The position numbers were made by a program, and so were the translations under genes. DNA of 64,000 bases from Siphonodentalium dalli (Eukaryota; Mollusca; Scaphopoda; Gadilida; Siphonodentaliidae), in assembly GCA_032622095.1 (NCBI GenBank), contig CP136066.1, positions 148,459,559 through 148,523,558 of the forward strand, in the 5' to 3' direction. Under the pieces are notes generated by a model that was not told the origin of the DNA, did no database searches, and saw nothing but the letters and a program-made list of their open reading frames with translations. Numbering within the stretch: the stretch's first letter is position 1; each line of letters opens with the position of its first letter. Positions 11,970 through 23,495 of this stretch are shown one piece after another.

Positions 11970-12890
11970 CCTCTGCACATTCGAACAATGAGTCTACCAA
12001 GCTCTACCAGCTACGTTCGATCTCTCAAGGATGTATCTACCTGTGAATGTCTTGTCAGTGTTGATCTTTACTCAACACGCAGTGTTATATTTTACATGTT
12101 AAGACACAAGTCCACTTGATAACTTAATGAATAACCCATCTCAACAGCCATGATTGTTCTGACTAATGAAATTAATATAAGTAGATAAACATGCATGCAT
12201 TGAGATCATATAAAAAAAACTTACCACAATAATGATATGTGAGTCAATGAGGATTTACAACCAGGCCACGGTCAAACACAATTCTGGACGATATATCGTG
12301 CAATTATATATAGCATCGTGAATACAATTTAGCAAAACTTAATGAGTAGATATCAACCTTTGCGAAAAGCAATGGTCAATTGGCCCAGTCGACTCATTGT
12401 GAGGAAAATCAGCGGGCGACATGCATGGATAGCTATGGCACAGAATTATGACGAACCAATTGTCACAAAATTCCACCATCACAAATTGTCACACCTACTA
12501 TGCCATCGCTACTGTGGTACGTGTGTCCGCAGCCAATACATCGACATCTGTAATGTTCTTTCTGAGTATGGTCGATCGTTTTACTAAACATCGTTTCGAT
12601 TGAACCGGATACATTCATCGGACTCTTTCTCGTGTTATATTGGACCGTGACATGTTTGTCATTGTCTTCAATGTATCTTATCACATATCAATAGTATTGA
12701 CGTGATCAGGCACTGAAAACTAAGGAATGGAAACAAATGTTTTTTAATAACTTTGGTTATATGGATATTCGCATTTCAATTAACACGCGCTGAACACCCG
12801 CGTCTATAACAAAACGAGGAAGGTTACTGAAGTGCGAACCGTTCATTTATGCCATAGCGCTCAAGTACTTCGTTAGTATGTCATATTTTT
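11970..12890. other. No gene seen
   Basis: Short ORFs at about 12342-12587 (plus) and 12463-12684 (minus) overlap and show no recognisable motif. I call nothing in this stretch. Confidence 0.45.
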
Positions 12891-13090
12891 GATGCCCCGA
12901 GACGATACCGTTAAAGACATATTATGGACAACTTTCGGGGGCGTTAAACTGATAAGTTAGCATTCAGGTGCTATGTCAACTGGATGAATGTAACATTATA
13001 CTAACATCACCGAAAATCTGAATCAAATCGACCGTAACACTACATAGAAAACATCGTCTGAACTACGCTCAATTGTAAATATTTACATCT
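12890..13090. repeat. Divergent inverted copy of 8000-8180
   Basis: Its reverse complement aligns in order with 8000-8180 through the words ACAATTGAGC, GATTTTCGG and CATAGCACCTGAAT. It sits immediately upstream of copy 2 of the triplicated segment. Confidence 0.6.
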
Positions 13091-13097
13091 CGGTACC

Positions 13098-14194
13098 ATA
13101 TATTCGATTTATTTAGTATTAAGTTAGCACCCTTCTTGAAATAATGAACGTGTATCGGTACCATTCCGACTCCCATATATAAGTTATTTTTTATGAATAA
13201 TCGCGGTGTGGTGGTGTCTTTACTTTTTCTGGGCCAATTTTCACAATCGACGGGTTGAATTTCGATGAAATTTCCGTTAAATAAAATGTTGCTGCTCATT
13301 TGCCATTTGAGCAGCAATTTCGAGAATATAATTTGGACTATGGAGGTGATAATTAATTACGTAACGCACACACCACGAGCTCCTCCTCCAATATAAATAT
13401 ATATTTCATTGTAAGCGCGGGTGGTTGTGATGCCACATACCCAATGCACAGGCGGGGAACAATCCTCTTCTTGGTACGACCGAACCTGACATCGAATGAG
13501 TTAATTTAGTACAAATGTCCATATCTCATATAAAAAAAATCGGCGGTTTCCTTTTCGCTGACTTCACCCATCGCCGCTTTTTGAAACGCATAGCAGGAAA
13601 TGGCACCCTTTTAACAAGTGGAGAATTTGTTTTGTACAGGGCCAGTATGGCCAGGATTGGTCGTCTTCCTACTGATCTTGTTTTACTTACCGTTATAGTT
13701 GTATTGATGTATATAACTTTCCAAAAAATAAAATTTAATTTTAGTCTCTTTTTTGAATTTACCAGGACTATTTCATTTGCATTGGTGAAAAATCATTTTA
13801 AAAAATTTAAATTTAAATTAAAAAAACTAAATTTTGCAATACCACACTAAGCCACAATACGAACCTTATCTACACTAATTGTCTAATTGTACTTAATTTA
13901 GCTGACCTCTTTGTTTTCGATGGTGTCTGCATGGTGTTATATCATAATGCTATGAAGAAGCCAATGTGTTTTCAAAACACTGGTGTTTCATAATCAGCTG
14001 ACCAACTAATCACTGGCCACTGTGTTTTAAAAGTTGAAACTTGAATTGACCCATACGTTAATTAATTTCAATAAAGTATATAAAAATAAATATTATCGTA
14101 AAACTTATGGGAGGGCACTTGACATGAGGTCGAATGTACACACGCAGGTTAGGGTGCATTTACATTGCTATAGAAATGTACACAGATCTACACG
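13098..14194 (+). repeat. Triplicated segment, copy 2
   Basis: Collinear with copy 1 from ATTCGATTTATTTAG to TACACAGATCTACA at high identity. It lacks the 5' ~110 bases of copy 1 and the 282-bp block. It keeps a short ORF (MARIGRLPTDLVLL...) inside a longer open frame, 13515-13850, with a hydrophobic segment like a membrane anchor. Substitutions between the two copies change amino acids at I/L, I/V, C/Y and I/F, with no excess of silent changes, so there is no sign of protein-level selection. Confidence 0.75.
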
Positions 14195-14199
14195 CAGAC

Positions 14200-15129
14200 T
14201 AGTGTAAACAGGTTGATATAGAAATTCACACAGAAAGAAAACGGTATTAGTTCGTGTGAGCAAAAATCGTGTCCGCTAACGTCACGGTAAACGCCGAAGC
14301 ATTGCGACAGGCAAATCAGTTTTGATTAATTGTTACTCGGGCTTGGCGAATGTTTTCGTTGTCATTTCAACCCGTGTATTTCGAATATTGAACACGGATA
14401 GGGACGTGGCAACTTGTTCAACGGTTGGAAATTTCATACCTTACACAACATTAGTTGTAATTTCCAAACCAACAATAGATTGAAAATGATCTTGTAGTTT
14501 GATTTTCAAACATTTTATTTGGGGGGGGGGGGGGGTATTGTTTTCGGACCAATATTTGCATAATTTCCTACTTTTTATCAAAATTTTGGGCTGGAATGGC
14601 CATCAGCTGGAAATTTTCCAACCTTATCATAGGGGCGGGTGTCATGTTGAAAATGTCCAACACTTGGAAAGATTGCGTCCTGGTCCCTCCCCGTGGCCAG
14701 TCATCATCATCATATTTATTGTCTAACAGCTATATATAAAAACTGCATGTAATTTAAGAAAACAATATTGTCCTAAATTGGTCAACATTGTCATTGGAAT
14801 TGTCATCAGTTGGAAATTTTACTACATTTGGTCAAATAAAGGGTGTTGTAGGGTAACTGCATGATTTTCATTCTTTCTTCGAACCATTATCAAGTGGTAT
14901 AAGGGTACACTTTAAATACATGCGGCACATACCAAATCGCTGTTATCTGCTGATAGTTGATACATGTTTATGTCTGGCCTAAACTGACACGACTCGCAGT
15001 GAATTGTCAATTACCAGAGTACTGATCAGCGAGCGTTCAATATTAGTAATCATGTTGTGATCACAGTAATGCGCGACACGTGACTTCATACAGATCTGTA
15101 TACATTTCTACAGCAGTATAAACGCAGCC
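14200..15129. other. No gene seen; poly-G tract
   Basis: There is no supportable gene. A run of 15 G lies at 14521-14535, a likely polymorphic or assembly-sensitive site. An inverted match of AGAAATGTACACAGATCT (about 14173) occurs at about 15096-15113. Confidence 0.5.
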
Positions 15130-16000
15130 TTATGGTCATCAATAACAGTAAATACCCTAACCCCACCCACATCATGTAGGTTAACAAAACTGACAATAAA
15201 TAAGTTTCCGTGGACATAATTGCCATGCTTGAAACGACCGATTATCAGTTTGAATATTTTAGTCGTTTAATATATATAAAACATAATAAGATATTTCTGT
15301 AAACAAAATATTGCAGTAAAATCAAATTTAAAATAGGGACATTTTGAGCTGAAACCCTCTGCGCTGTTTACGGATATCGATTATAATAATTAGCAAAACG
15401 AAGCCATCCATCCATCGAAATAGTTTCTATGAAGCGAATTATATCAGGTCAGAATATATTATTATTTTAATACATATTAAATATTCATATGTTCGTGTAA
15501 ATATATTGGAGAAAGGTTCTAATCCGACACAACGTTCGAAGGTTTGTTTAAAACTAAACGGACATTGATACCAGACAAATTCTAAATTGAAACTAAATTG
15601 AACATTTATCAAAGGTCCCGTCAAGATATTTTCGATCTAACAACAGGAAGATGTAAATCTATAAGATTCAATAAATATATATATAGTCATATGTTCCTGT
15701 CAAAATATTAGAGTTTAGTATTAAGTTAGCACCCTTCTTGAAATAATGCATGTGTATCGGTACCATTCCGACTCCCTCCGACTCCCATATATTAGTTATT
15801 TTTTATGAATAATCGCGGTATATTGGTAGCTTTACTTTCTCTTGGCCAATTTTTACAATCGACGGGTTGAATTTCGATAAAATTTCGGTTAAATAAAATG
15901 ATGCTGCTCATTTGCCAATTTGAGCAGCAATTTCGAGAATATATTTTGGACTAGGGAGGTGATAATTAATTACGTAACGGACACCGCGAGCTCTGCCACC
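15130..16000 (+). repeat. Triplicated segment, copy 3 (interrupted)
   Basis: It starts like copy 1 (ATGGTCATCAATAACAG), is interrupted after ATACCCTAA by about 460 bases (15152-15613), and resumes at GTCCCGTCAAGATATTTTCG. Homology ends near 16000, where the CGTG-rich element begins. Compared with copies 1 and 2 it has a local CTCCGACTCC duplication near 15775. Confidence 0.7.
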
Positions 16001-16004
16001 GCGG

Positions 16005-16356
16005 CTTGCCAAGCTCCGGCCGCCAGCGATGTTTCCGTGTTCAGCCATGTTCCTCCGTGTTCATGTCGCGGTCACCTGTGGTATGGCCGTGGTCACCCGT
16101 GGTCATAGCGTGGATTTCCGTGTTCAAACGTGATCATTTGGCCGTGGTCACCCGTTCGTCGTACCGTGATCATAGCGTGGATGTTCCGTGTTCAAACGTG
16201 ATCAGAGCGTGTTCAAACGTGATCAGAGCGTGTTCAAAATCTGAACACGATTGAACACGTTTACCCAGACCGTGTTCTTGGCGAGTTTAGATTTTGAACA
16301 CGGAAAAATCGCGCGGGGTCTTCCGTGGACATGTAAAAAACCACGGGCCTTGTACT
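16005..16356 (-). mobile_element. CGTG-rich repeat element, copy 2 (inverse orientation)
   Basis: It ends with AAAAAACCACGGGCC then TTGTACTG followed by TA, the mirror of the left end at 6846. Inside are CGTGGTCA and CCGTGTTCA words and a 21-bp exact tandem (GTTCAAACGTGATCAGAGC plus two bases) at about 16188-16240. It cuts into copy 3 of the triplicated segment. It is non-coding. Confidence 0.65.
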
Positions 16357-16574
16357 GTACATAAACATCGCACACAAATTTAAAAAAAAAAAAAAACATA
16401 AAAAACACAAACACAAACCAAGTGTACATATGTAATGCAATCTTAACCATTACATTTTAACCAATACATCTCACTGTTTCACAACCAAGACTAGGTTTTA
16501 TATTTATTTTAACCCACATGTGGGGTACTCCTCATAAATAAAGGAGGGATATCCAACACAACAACAACAATACA

Positions 16575-16800
16575 GCATTATGCCCATGAGCGTTGATAGA
16601 GCACCCATTAAGTTCTATAATATTATTCTTTGAAATGTTGGTAGAGCACGATTAAGTGCTCTATTATTACTCCTGAAACTGTTGGTAGATCACTCTTTAA
16701 ATGCTACAATATTACACTGTGAAGGGTTGGCAGATCATCCGTCAAGTGATCTAATGTTAAACTTCTAAGTATTGGAAGTGCACATGTTAAGTGTAGGTAA
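16575..16800. repeat. Degenerate ~45-bp tandem repeat with internal palindromes
   Basis: Units open with GTTGGTAGAGCAC or a variant (near 16593, 16638, 16681 and 16726), followed by TTAAGTGCTCTA-like text. The unit therefore contains an internal GAGCAC...GTGCTC inverted pair. It is non-coding. Confidence 0.6.
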
Positions 16801-17550
16801 GCACAACATTGTTTGCAGTTTGGCTGGGTGATCAAGTACTCTAATACACCGTTGGTGGGTTGAGATGAAAGAGTTATGTTCTTCGTTCTGGGGACTAGAT
16901 TATGAAAATTAAGTCGAATGTGCACACAACGTAACTCAATCTAAATGTCGCTCCAAGCTATTTTTCAAAAGAGCAAAATGTCAAAGTAGACAATCGGCTA
17001 TTTTACAAGATACGACAATGTGTGCATGGTTCATGAGGAAATGTTTGATCGTACATGTAGGAAACTTGTTAACATTTATCAATTGACGAGTGACTTTAAG
17101 CATTTAAATTGAAGAAAAATAAATGTATCCAGTGAATGGACCAGTTATCATATACATACAATAACTTGCCTTACGGGTTTTGAAAACGACGAATATATCC
17201 AAAACATATTTTGTATTTAAACAAAACAAAACAGGTATTGCAATCACAGTAAATGTTATTGAAATAAGAATATAACACAGACAACATTAGCCCATGTGCA
17301 AATGAATGAATCCTCATATTGAGAACATAACATTGGAGTTATCTAATCTTGTAGTACATGTATATTTATATATTTAACACCAGAAATGCCATGAGTGGCA
17401 GGAGTGAAAAACAGAAATTTACGAGCGGTTGCAAGCTGCAAGTGAAATTTTATTCCAGCCACTTGTGATATATTTCTGGAATTTTTAAATACAGGAAAAT
17501 AATGAGGACTTGGATACGAATACGCGATTGATTTCGGGCATATTAACAAC
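16800..17550. other. No gene seen
   Basis: Only short ORFs without recognisable features. Confidence 0.45.
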
Positions 17551-17551
17551 A

Positions 17552-18034
17552 TTAGATATGTCGATACATGTAGAAGTTTTGTACAAATATGGATGAATAT
17601 TGAATTTGAAATCGACGGATTACTTTCTTCTGCAGTAAAGCACGGACACAGTTATGGCGCTGTCCATTATTTGTACACAATTTGTAAAATATAGCTTTTA
17701 CTGGATCGACTGGCATTGGAATTTTAGGATGAATTATCACCCATATAGAGGGGAACAACAGGTCGAATACACGATTTATCGGTCTACTTTCCCAAGAAAT
17801 TTCATAACTCTTGCCGCCTATCAACGATATATCAGGCAGTACATACTGTGTGTCGCGAAGTATGTAGACTGATATATCATATCCCAACATAATCCGAATT
17901 ATTACGATTTTGTATTCCTTCCTGTCGAATTTTCTAAAAACTGACTGACTGTTGAATTTTGGGGTAAGGGGTGACATAATATCGAAGATAACAGCGCCTA
18001 TGAAGATCACAGCACCTATGATAAAGGATGACAT
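17552..18034 (-). CDS. Unassigned 160-codon ORF (doubtful)
   Basis: I do not recognise this protein. It begins MSSFIIGAVIFIGAVIFDIM, a hydrophobic N-terminus made of two GAVIF(I/D) repeats, which could serve as a signal or membrane segment. The remainder is mixed with several Arg/Lys clusters and a second moderately hydrophobic patch around residue 95 (FDLLFPSIWVII). No family motif or cysteine pattern is visible. It is the longest frame in the window outside a clear mobile element, but at this AT content 160 codons can occur by chance. No adjacent splice-linked exon or conserved copy is visible to support it. Confidence 0.2.
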   Translation of the reverse strand: MSSFIIGAVIFIGAVIFDIMSPLTPKFNSQSVFRKFDRKEYKIVIIRIMLGYDISVYILRDTQYVLPDISLIGGKSYEISWESRPINRVFDLLFPSIWVIIHPKIPMPVDPVKAIFYKLCTNNGQRHNCVRALLQKKVIRRFQIQYSSIFVQNFYMYRHI

Positions 18035-18035
18035 T

Positions 18036-18605
18036 TTTAGCCTATTATTTGCGGTATATATTTAAAAAAAATTCTAGATTGTTCACGAGAACCCGCATCA
18101 TAGCAATATTAATATTGAACTATCGCCCATTAAGATGGGGAAAACAAATGAAAATGTTTTGGTCTATTTTCACAATAATTAATTTTGGGGTGATGGGTGA
18201 ACTGATCTTACATAATACACGTATTGCAGAGGTTGACTTGTTCAGCCTATTATCATATGCTATGTATGTCGCCACCGTTTCCTAGACTATATCCGAGATA
18301 TCAGGTTAAAGCAGTATTGATTTTTATTCCACACCCATCTATGCGAGGCACATGTATTCAACGGAATACGAGCCATTGAATACATATTAGTGTATACCTC
18401 TAGTGGAATACAAGCCGGAACTATAATTGTTGACGTTGTCACCAAGAAAGATCAAGTATACATTACGTCAACGATCCGATTCTGGTGATGCCCAGAAAAT
18501 TTCTGGTTATTCATCAGAGTTAAATCACAATAAAGGTAGTCATAGTTTCAATGAAGGTGACAGTAATGGATTTAATTTATCTGACACAACAGTGTAGAAT
18601 AAATA
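18036..18605. other. No gene seen
   Basis: No supportable feature. The text GCCTATTAT...TATGC recurs at about 18040 and 18245, but this is weak. Confidence 0.4.
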
Positions 18606-18766
18606 CAGAACACAACTTGCATCATAATCGCCAATCTTTCATCGAACTCGTTGCGGACGGCGCATAGTTACATTTCGCTCAAGCTACGCTCTCGCGAAAT
18701 ATATCCTTGCGCCATCCGCAACTCATTCGATAAAAGACTCTCGATTAAGATGCGCGTTGTGTTCTG
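18606..18766. repeat. Fold-back inverted repeat
   Basis: CAGAACACAACTTGCATC at the left is mirrored by GATGCGCGTTGTGTTCTG at the right. Inner arms TTGCGGACGGCGC and GCGCCATCCGCAA also pair. Arms are about 60 bp around a short centre. Probably MITE-like. Confidence 0.75.
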
Positions 18767-18769
18767 CAT

Positions 18770-19637
18770 ATATAGCTCATTAAGAGGGGCAGAACAAGTT
18801 TAAAATTGCGATTTTTGGGTCTCTTTTTACAATACATCTCAGACATATCTTGCCATTTGACAACGAAATCGTGACACTATTATATTAAATATCTTGAAGC
18901 ATCTACATTGCAACAAGTTAGCCCAAAAATTGTGTTTCTCTGTCTTGTATGTCTCATTTTGCCGAATTTAAAACAAACAGCGATTTTTGCTGAATTTTGG
19001 CTTTTAAGCATCTCAAAGTCATCTTTTGCATCATTCGTATATTTCACACCTGGTCCTATCTGGTGCGCAATGTCACAACCTTCAAATAAATATATCACAA
19101 GCTTGTCTGTGGTGCGGATGGACTAAACATTTTCTGAAATTGATTCCGTTCGCTCAACTTTATTCTGGGAACAAGAAATGAAGCAGCCATTAAGATGGAC
19201 GGATTAGGAGTAACGCTCTTATGGGTAATCAAATATTAAACAGTGCCACTGTACACCTGAAAGACATAAGTGGCAAGCTGGCCCTGTCGATCTGGTAGAA
19301 AAAATTGAGACGCGCAGTCAGTATCGATACCCATCGTGGTCAAGTGATATATTTGTCATGATCTACGTCATCGGTGCGTTGTCGCGTTCTTTGGTTAGTC
19401 GGAACAATAAGTGTCTACATGAAACATTCATGCATTGATTGTGGTCGCTTTGTCACAACAAATTCCAATATTTTAACACACTTTAGATATATATGTTCTT
19501 GAGTGTTTGATACATGGATTCCCTCGAATCGAAGCATCATATTGTCTTCCTTTCTCTGCCAGAATCGTATTTCGGCCCAGTAGAAATCCGTGAGAGATTA
19601 GCGATGCTGATGGAGCTTGCCTGTCTCTTTTAACCAA
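18770..19637. other. No gene seen
   Basis: Two antiparallel short ORFs (about 18880-19126) share the same bases and neither shows a known motif. Confidence 0.4.
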
Positions 19638-20006
19638 CAAGCTTCAATCGCAACGGCTCGGCCATTTCCGTGTTCGCGTGAAAATAACCTCTACCATAAC
19701 TAGGCACCATATTCGCGTATAAAGCTGCATTGCACACCCCTGGTTACTAATATTATACAGCACAATTTGGGAGAATGCAGAGGCTTACAACAGATCAATA
19801 AATCAATAATTAAATAAGTAGCAATAACAAGCGATAACTTGTACTGATAGCAAATAAGTAGTTCAAGTTCAACATAAGTTTCCGCGGTATAGTATGCACA
19901 TTTTCAGTCACGTGATAGACATAGTCCGGCAAATATGGGGTCTATTTATGAGAGAGGTTATTTCCACGCGAAATCGGAAATGAACGAGCCGTTGCGATTG
20001 TAACAA
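19638..20006. repeat. Inverted repeat with ~75-bp arms
   Basis: CGCAACGGCTCGGCCATTTC...GAAAATAACCTCT at the left pairs with AGAGGTTATTTCCACGCGAA...GAACGAGCCGTTGCG at the right. The spacer is about 220 bp and AT-rich. Confidence 0.65.
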
Positions 20007-20171
20007 ACACAAACGAACACTAGCGGGATAAGTAAATAGGAAATAACTCATAATTAAATATCGAAATCCACATAATAAAATTACTTGTAATACAACCTTG
20101 CCTAAACCTACACACAAGACTCGTCCTGATTGGCCAGTGGCCTGTATTCCCGTGGAGACACGGCCGTCGTT

Positions 20172-20226
20172 TTGTGGTACAATTCTAGATATTCTGAATT
20201 GTACCACAAACAAATTGTGGTACAAT
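20172..20226. repeat. Short palindrome TTGTGGTACAAT, three copies
   Basis: TTGTGGTACAAT occurs at about 20172 and 20214, with its reverse complement ATTGTACCACAA between them, giving a small hairpin-forming cluster. Confidence 0.6.
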
Positions 20227-20553
20227 CAGTGCAATGCTGCCAACGCCTCAAACTTTCAGAAGTCAAACCACACGGGCATTGGTTAATGTCATCCTATAGA
20301 CCGAAGAAAGAGACATATAATGACTACCTACTGTACTATATTGAACTTTATTTAAGATAGAACGACACTAAGTCTTAACTGAAAAGGCAATGAAAAGGGG
20401 TCGCCGTTCAATAGTGACGTCATGTTTGACGTTACAGTTCTAAGAGAAGAACTGTTTGGTGGAAAATCATACCACACAGAATTAGAAAATGGGCTATTAT
20501 ATAGCAGATTGAACGTATGTCACTATAATTTCGACCAAAACATACAGTCGAAT

Positions 20554-20706
20554 TACAAAAGAAATAAATACACTGCGCATCGGCGTGTAAAGTAGAATTT
20601 GACCACATAAACTGATTGTAGGACTCCGCTTCGCGTCGTCCTACAATCAGTTTCTTTGTGGTCAAATTCTACTATACACGCCGATGAGCAGTGTATTTAT
20701 TTCTTA
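20554..20706. repeat. Near-perfect hairpin (~70-bp arms)
   Basis: From AAGAAATAAATACACTG outward at the left to CAGTGTATTTATTTCTT at the right, the arms match with few mismatches through GCCGATG/CATCGGC, GTAGAATTTGACCAC and ACTGATTGTAGGAC. The loop is about 14 nt (CCGCTTCGCG core). Similar short peptides read from opposite strands across it are a consequence of the palindrome. Confidence 0.85.
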
Positions 20707-20709
20707 AGT

Positions 20710-21532
20710 ATACAACTCTACTATGCGATATATTACCACGCACTTCAGAACGTCAATTATAACGTAAATTTAGAACTATCTGTACTTGTTTTCGTTTGTG
20801 TTCGTTGTTTAGACAGTAGTGTTACTACTCCAATGAATGCCGCCAGTGTAGGTGGACAGGCAATCTATATCGTGCACCCTGGTCAAGTATAGTCATGTTA
20901 ATTTGCTATGATGTTTGTGGATCTTGCTAAAAACTGTTATGATGCTGGTAGAACAAACAGATGATGTTAAAAAAAAGTCCAGCCATTTCATCTAAGGTTG
21001 TCATTTACGCGGTGTTTTGATAATCTGAATGAACCGAGGAAAAGTCATTATGTGTATGAGCATTCAAAACATATGTTATAAAATATTGTAATGCTGGGTG
21101 ACTATATCTGTCGTTTTACACGCACCATCGCAGCCATTTTTTTATATGTTAAAGGCCAACTTAATTTTCGAGTCGCCGATTATTTTTGTTTAGTGACTTG
21201 ATATACGGTTTTAATAACAATCTATGCCATAAAATATGATTACAATACTATAATTCATCACTATTTGAAACATCTGTGTCTCATTCCGACAGAGAAATAG
21301 AAAACTGCTGAGACCCCCCCCCCTCTAGCGCACAGAATGCAACAGAATTCAAACTTTCTGAATGAAAGGGGATGAACTCTGTCTTTAATATATAGAGTTA
21401 TTCCCCCTGCATTGAAAATAATACTGACTTTTTACTTCAATATTGAAGACAAAGCGCGTTGTTTATTACACCGGATAAGTTGATAATACAATATTTTGGA
21501 GCTTCCTCTTTCAAAAGGTATATATATAATAC
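20710..21532. other. No gene seen
   Basis: No supportable gene. A C8-9 run lies near 21315. Confidence 0.45.
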
Positions 21533-21745
21533 TAGCAGGTGACCCGACTTCGTCCGGGCTTTGACCTTGAATTGACAATTTTGAAGGTCAAGGTCAGGTC
21601 GGAGTCACTATTTGACCAGTCCAAAACACTCCCCGGACAAAATTATCCGTAGGTATCAAATTTCGTCGAAATCCGTTCAACAGTTTTCCCGGCCATAGCT
21701 AACAGACAAACAAACAGACAGAAGTCCCAAAATATATATATATGA
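21533..21745 (-). mobile_element. Complete short Helitron-like element (213 bp)
   Basis: Minus strand: A|TCATATATATATATTTTGGG at 21745, a CTGTTTGT stretch, TTAGCTATGGCCGGGAAAAC, then the 3' hairpin GCCCGGACGAAGTCGGG, 8 nt, and CTAG|T at 21533. Flanking A and T fit Helitron insertion at AT. It has no coding capacity. Confidence 0.75.
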
Positions 21746-22157
21746 TCATTTGCGGGTACCCGTTTCAAGGTGAAGGTCACCTCGGGCGGAAAAACTGACC
21801 CGATGAAAATCTCCGCCATTCCCAGGAACCCCTAAGTACGAACACATATATAAGAATCACACAACACGCTCATGTATGTACAAAGACACAACACGCTCAT
21901 GTCTGGACACATACACGCTTTTTATCAACGACACTGCGGATACGAACGCTCTTTAACTATCACGCGATTAACCCATGATTTCCCATTGCGGTGGCGGGGG
22001 ATTGGAGAATGAGTGCTCTGACGTTCTCAGAAGCGGTGCGATGACACCCCATCTGTTATTTTACCCTTAGATAGGAAGTTTGGGCTCAATCCGTCCGGCA
22101 GTTTTCCCGGCCATAGCTAACAAACAAACCAACAGATGTCCCAAAATATATATTAGA
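21746..22157 (-). mobile_element. Helitron-like element, second type, same as 7513-7935
   Basis: Minus-strand start TCTAATATATATTTTGGGAC abuts the CTAG of the next copy at 22158. The body is shared with the 7.5-kb locus. Its 3' side (GGGTACCCGCAAATGA) lacks an obvious hairpin/CTAG end, so it may be 3'-truncated. Confidence 0.65.
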
Positions 22158-22695
22158 CTAGCAGGTTAGCCCGCCACCGGCGGCTTGTCCGAAACATGAC
22201 ATTTTTTTTATATTTTTTTTTAATTTTTAGCTCCACGCGTTTCAATAAGAAAAATTTGTACCCGGTAGCTCCACCCGTTTCCGAGATCTGGTCTGCGCAT
22301 GCGCGAAGCTGGCGTCGCACGGGCTCGGCGACCCGATAAAATTTGTACCCGGCGCAAGATACATTCACATAGCAAATTTAAAGTCGATAGCTCCACCCGT
22401 TTCCGAGATCTCGTCTGCGCATGCGCTGCACGGGCGTCGCACGGGCTCGGCGACCCGATAAAATTTGTACCCGGCGCAAGATACATTCACATAGCAAATT
22501 TCAAGTCGATAGCTCCACCGTTTCCGAGATCTCGTCTGCGCATGCGCTGCACGGGCGTCGCACGGGCTCGCCAATACTACAACGACCACCGCCTGGTCAA
22601 ACTACACACACGTACCAAGTTTCGTCCCGATCGGTCGAGAATCGTAGATTTGTATGAAGTACAACACACACACAAACATAAATATATAAGAAAGA
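22158..22695 (-). mobile_element. Helitron-like copy A with three core units
   Basis: The minus-strand 3' end has hairpin GCCGCCGGTGGCGGGC, 7 nt, CTAG at 22158. Three ~122-bp core units follow, each with GCGCATGCGC. The 5' side reaches about 22695 (TCTTTCTTATATATT). It is non-coding. Confidence 0.65.
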
Positions 22696-22880
22696 TATGT
22701 AAATTAGATAGATTGTATCAAAATATATAGGAGATATATGTAAATGATCTACACACCATTACTGGTGTTTGTCAAAGTTTAGTGGGGTATATCAATACTC
22801 ATTCACGATAATATCATTGAGGTCCGGAGGGTGTGGGCTATCTCTCGAATACACGGAGTTCTCAAAATATATAGAAGAGA
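22696..22880 (-). mobile_element. Helitron-like spacer copy, repeated at 25056-25242
   Basis: Minus-strand start TCTCTTCTATATATTTTGAG at 22880. The body (TCATTGAGGTCCGGAGG and ACACCATTACTGGTGTT on plus) is repeated almost identically at about 25096-25242, so the core copies B-E are flanked by direct repeats about 2.36 kb apart. Confidence 0.6.
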
Positions 22881-23495
22881 CTAGCCGATGAGCCGACGTT
22901 GTCCGGGCTATTCAAAAACCAAATTTCAAGTCGATAGCTCCACCCGTTTCCGATATCTGGTCTGCGCATGCGCGAAGCTGGCGTCGCACGGGCTCGGCGA
23001 CCCGATAAAATTCGTATCCGGGGCAAGATACATTCACATAACAAATTTCAAGTCGATAGCTCAACCCGTTTCCGAAATCTGGTCTGCGCATGCGCGAAGC
23101 TGGCGTCGCACGAGCTCGGCGACCCGATAAAATTCGTATCCGGGGCAAGATACATTCACATAGCAAATTTCAAGTCGATAGCTCCACCCGTTTCCAAGAT
23201 CTCGTCTGCGCATGTGCTGCACGGGCGTCGCACGGGCTCGCCAATACGACAACGACGACCGCCTGGTCAAACTACACACACGTACCAAGTTTCGAGTCGA
23301 TAGCTCTACCCGTTTCCGAGATCTCGTCTGCGCAAGCGCTGCACGGGCGTCGCACGGGCTCGCCAATACGACAACGACGACCGCCTGGTCAAACTACACA
23401 CACGTACCAAGTTTCGTCCCGATCGGTCGAGAATCGTAGATTTGAATAAATGACAAACAGACAAACAGACAGAGGTCTTCAAAATATATATGAGA
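22881..23495 (-). mobile_element. Helitron-like copy B, four core units (615 bp)
   Basis: CTAG at 22881 with 3' hairpin (degenerate form of GCCCGGACAACGTCGGGC). Core units are marked by GCGCATGCGC or a one-base variant near 22966, 23088, 23212 and 23333. The minus-strand 5' end TCTCATATATATTTTGAAG is at 23495 and touches the next CTAG. Confidence 0.7.

Noticed and set aside
21560-21740. RTE-type LINE 3' tail (GACAAACAAACAGACAGAAG)
   Set aside because: Considered first because of the repeat-rich tail, but the TC start, hairpin and CTAG|T end on the minus strand fit a Helitron-like element better.
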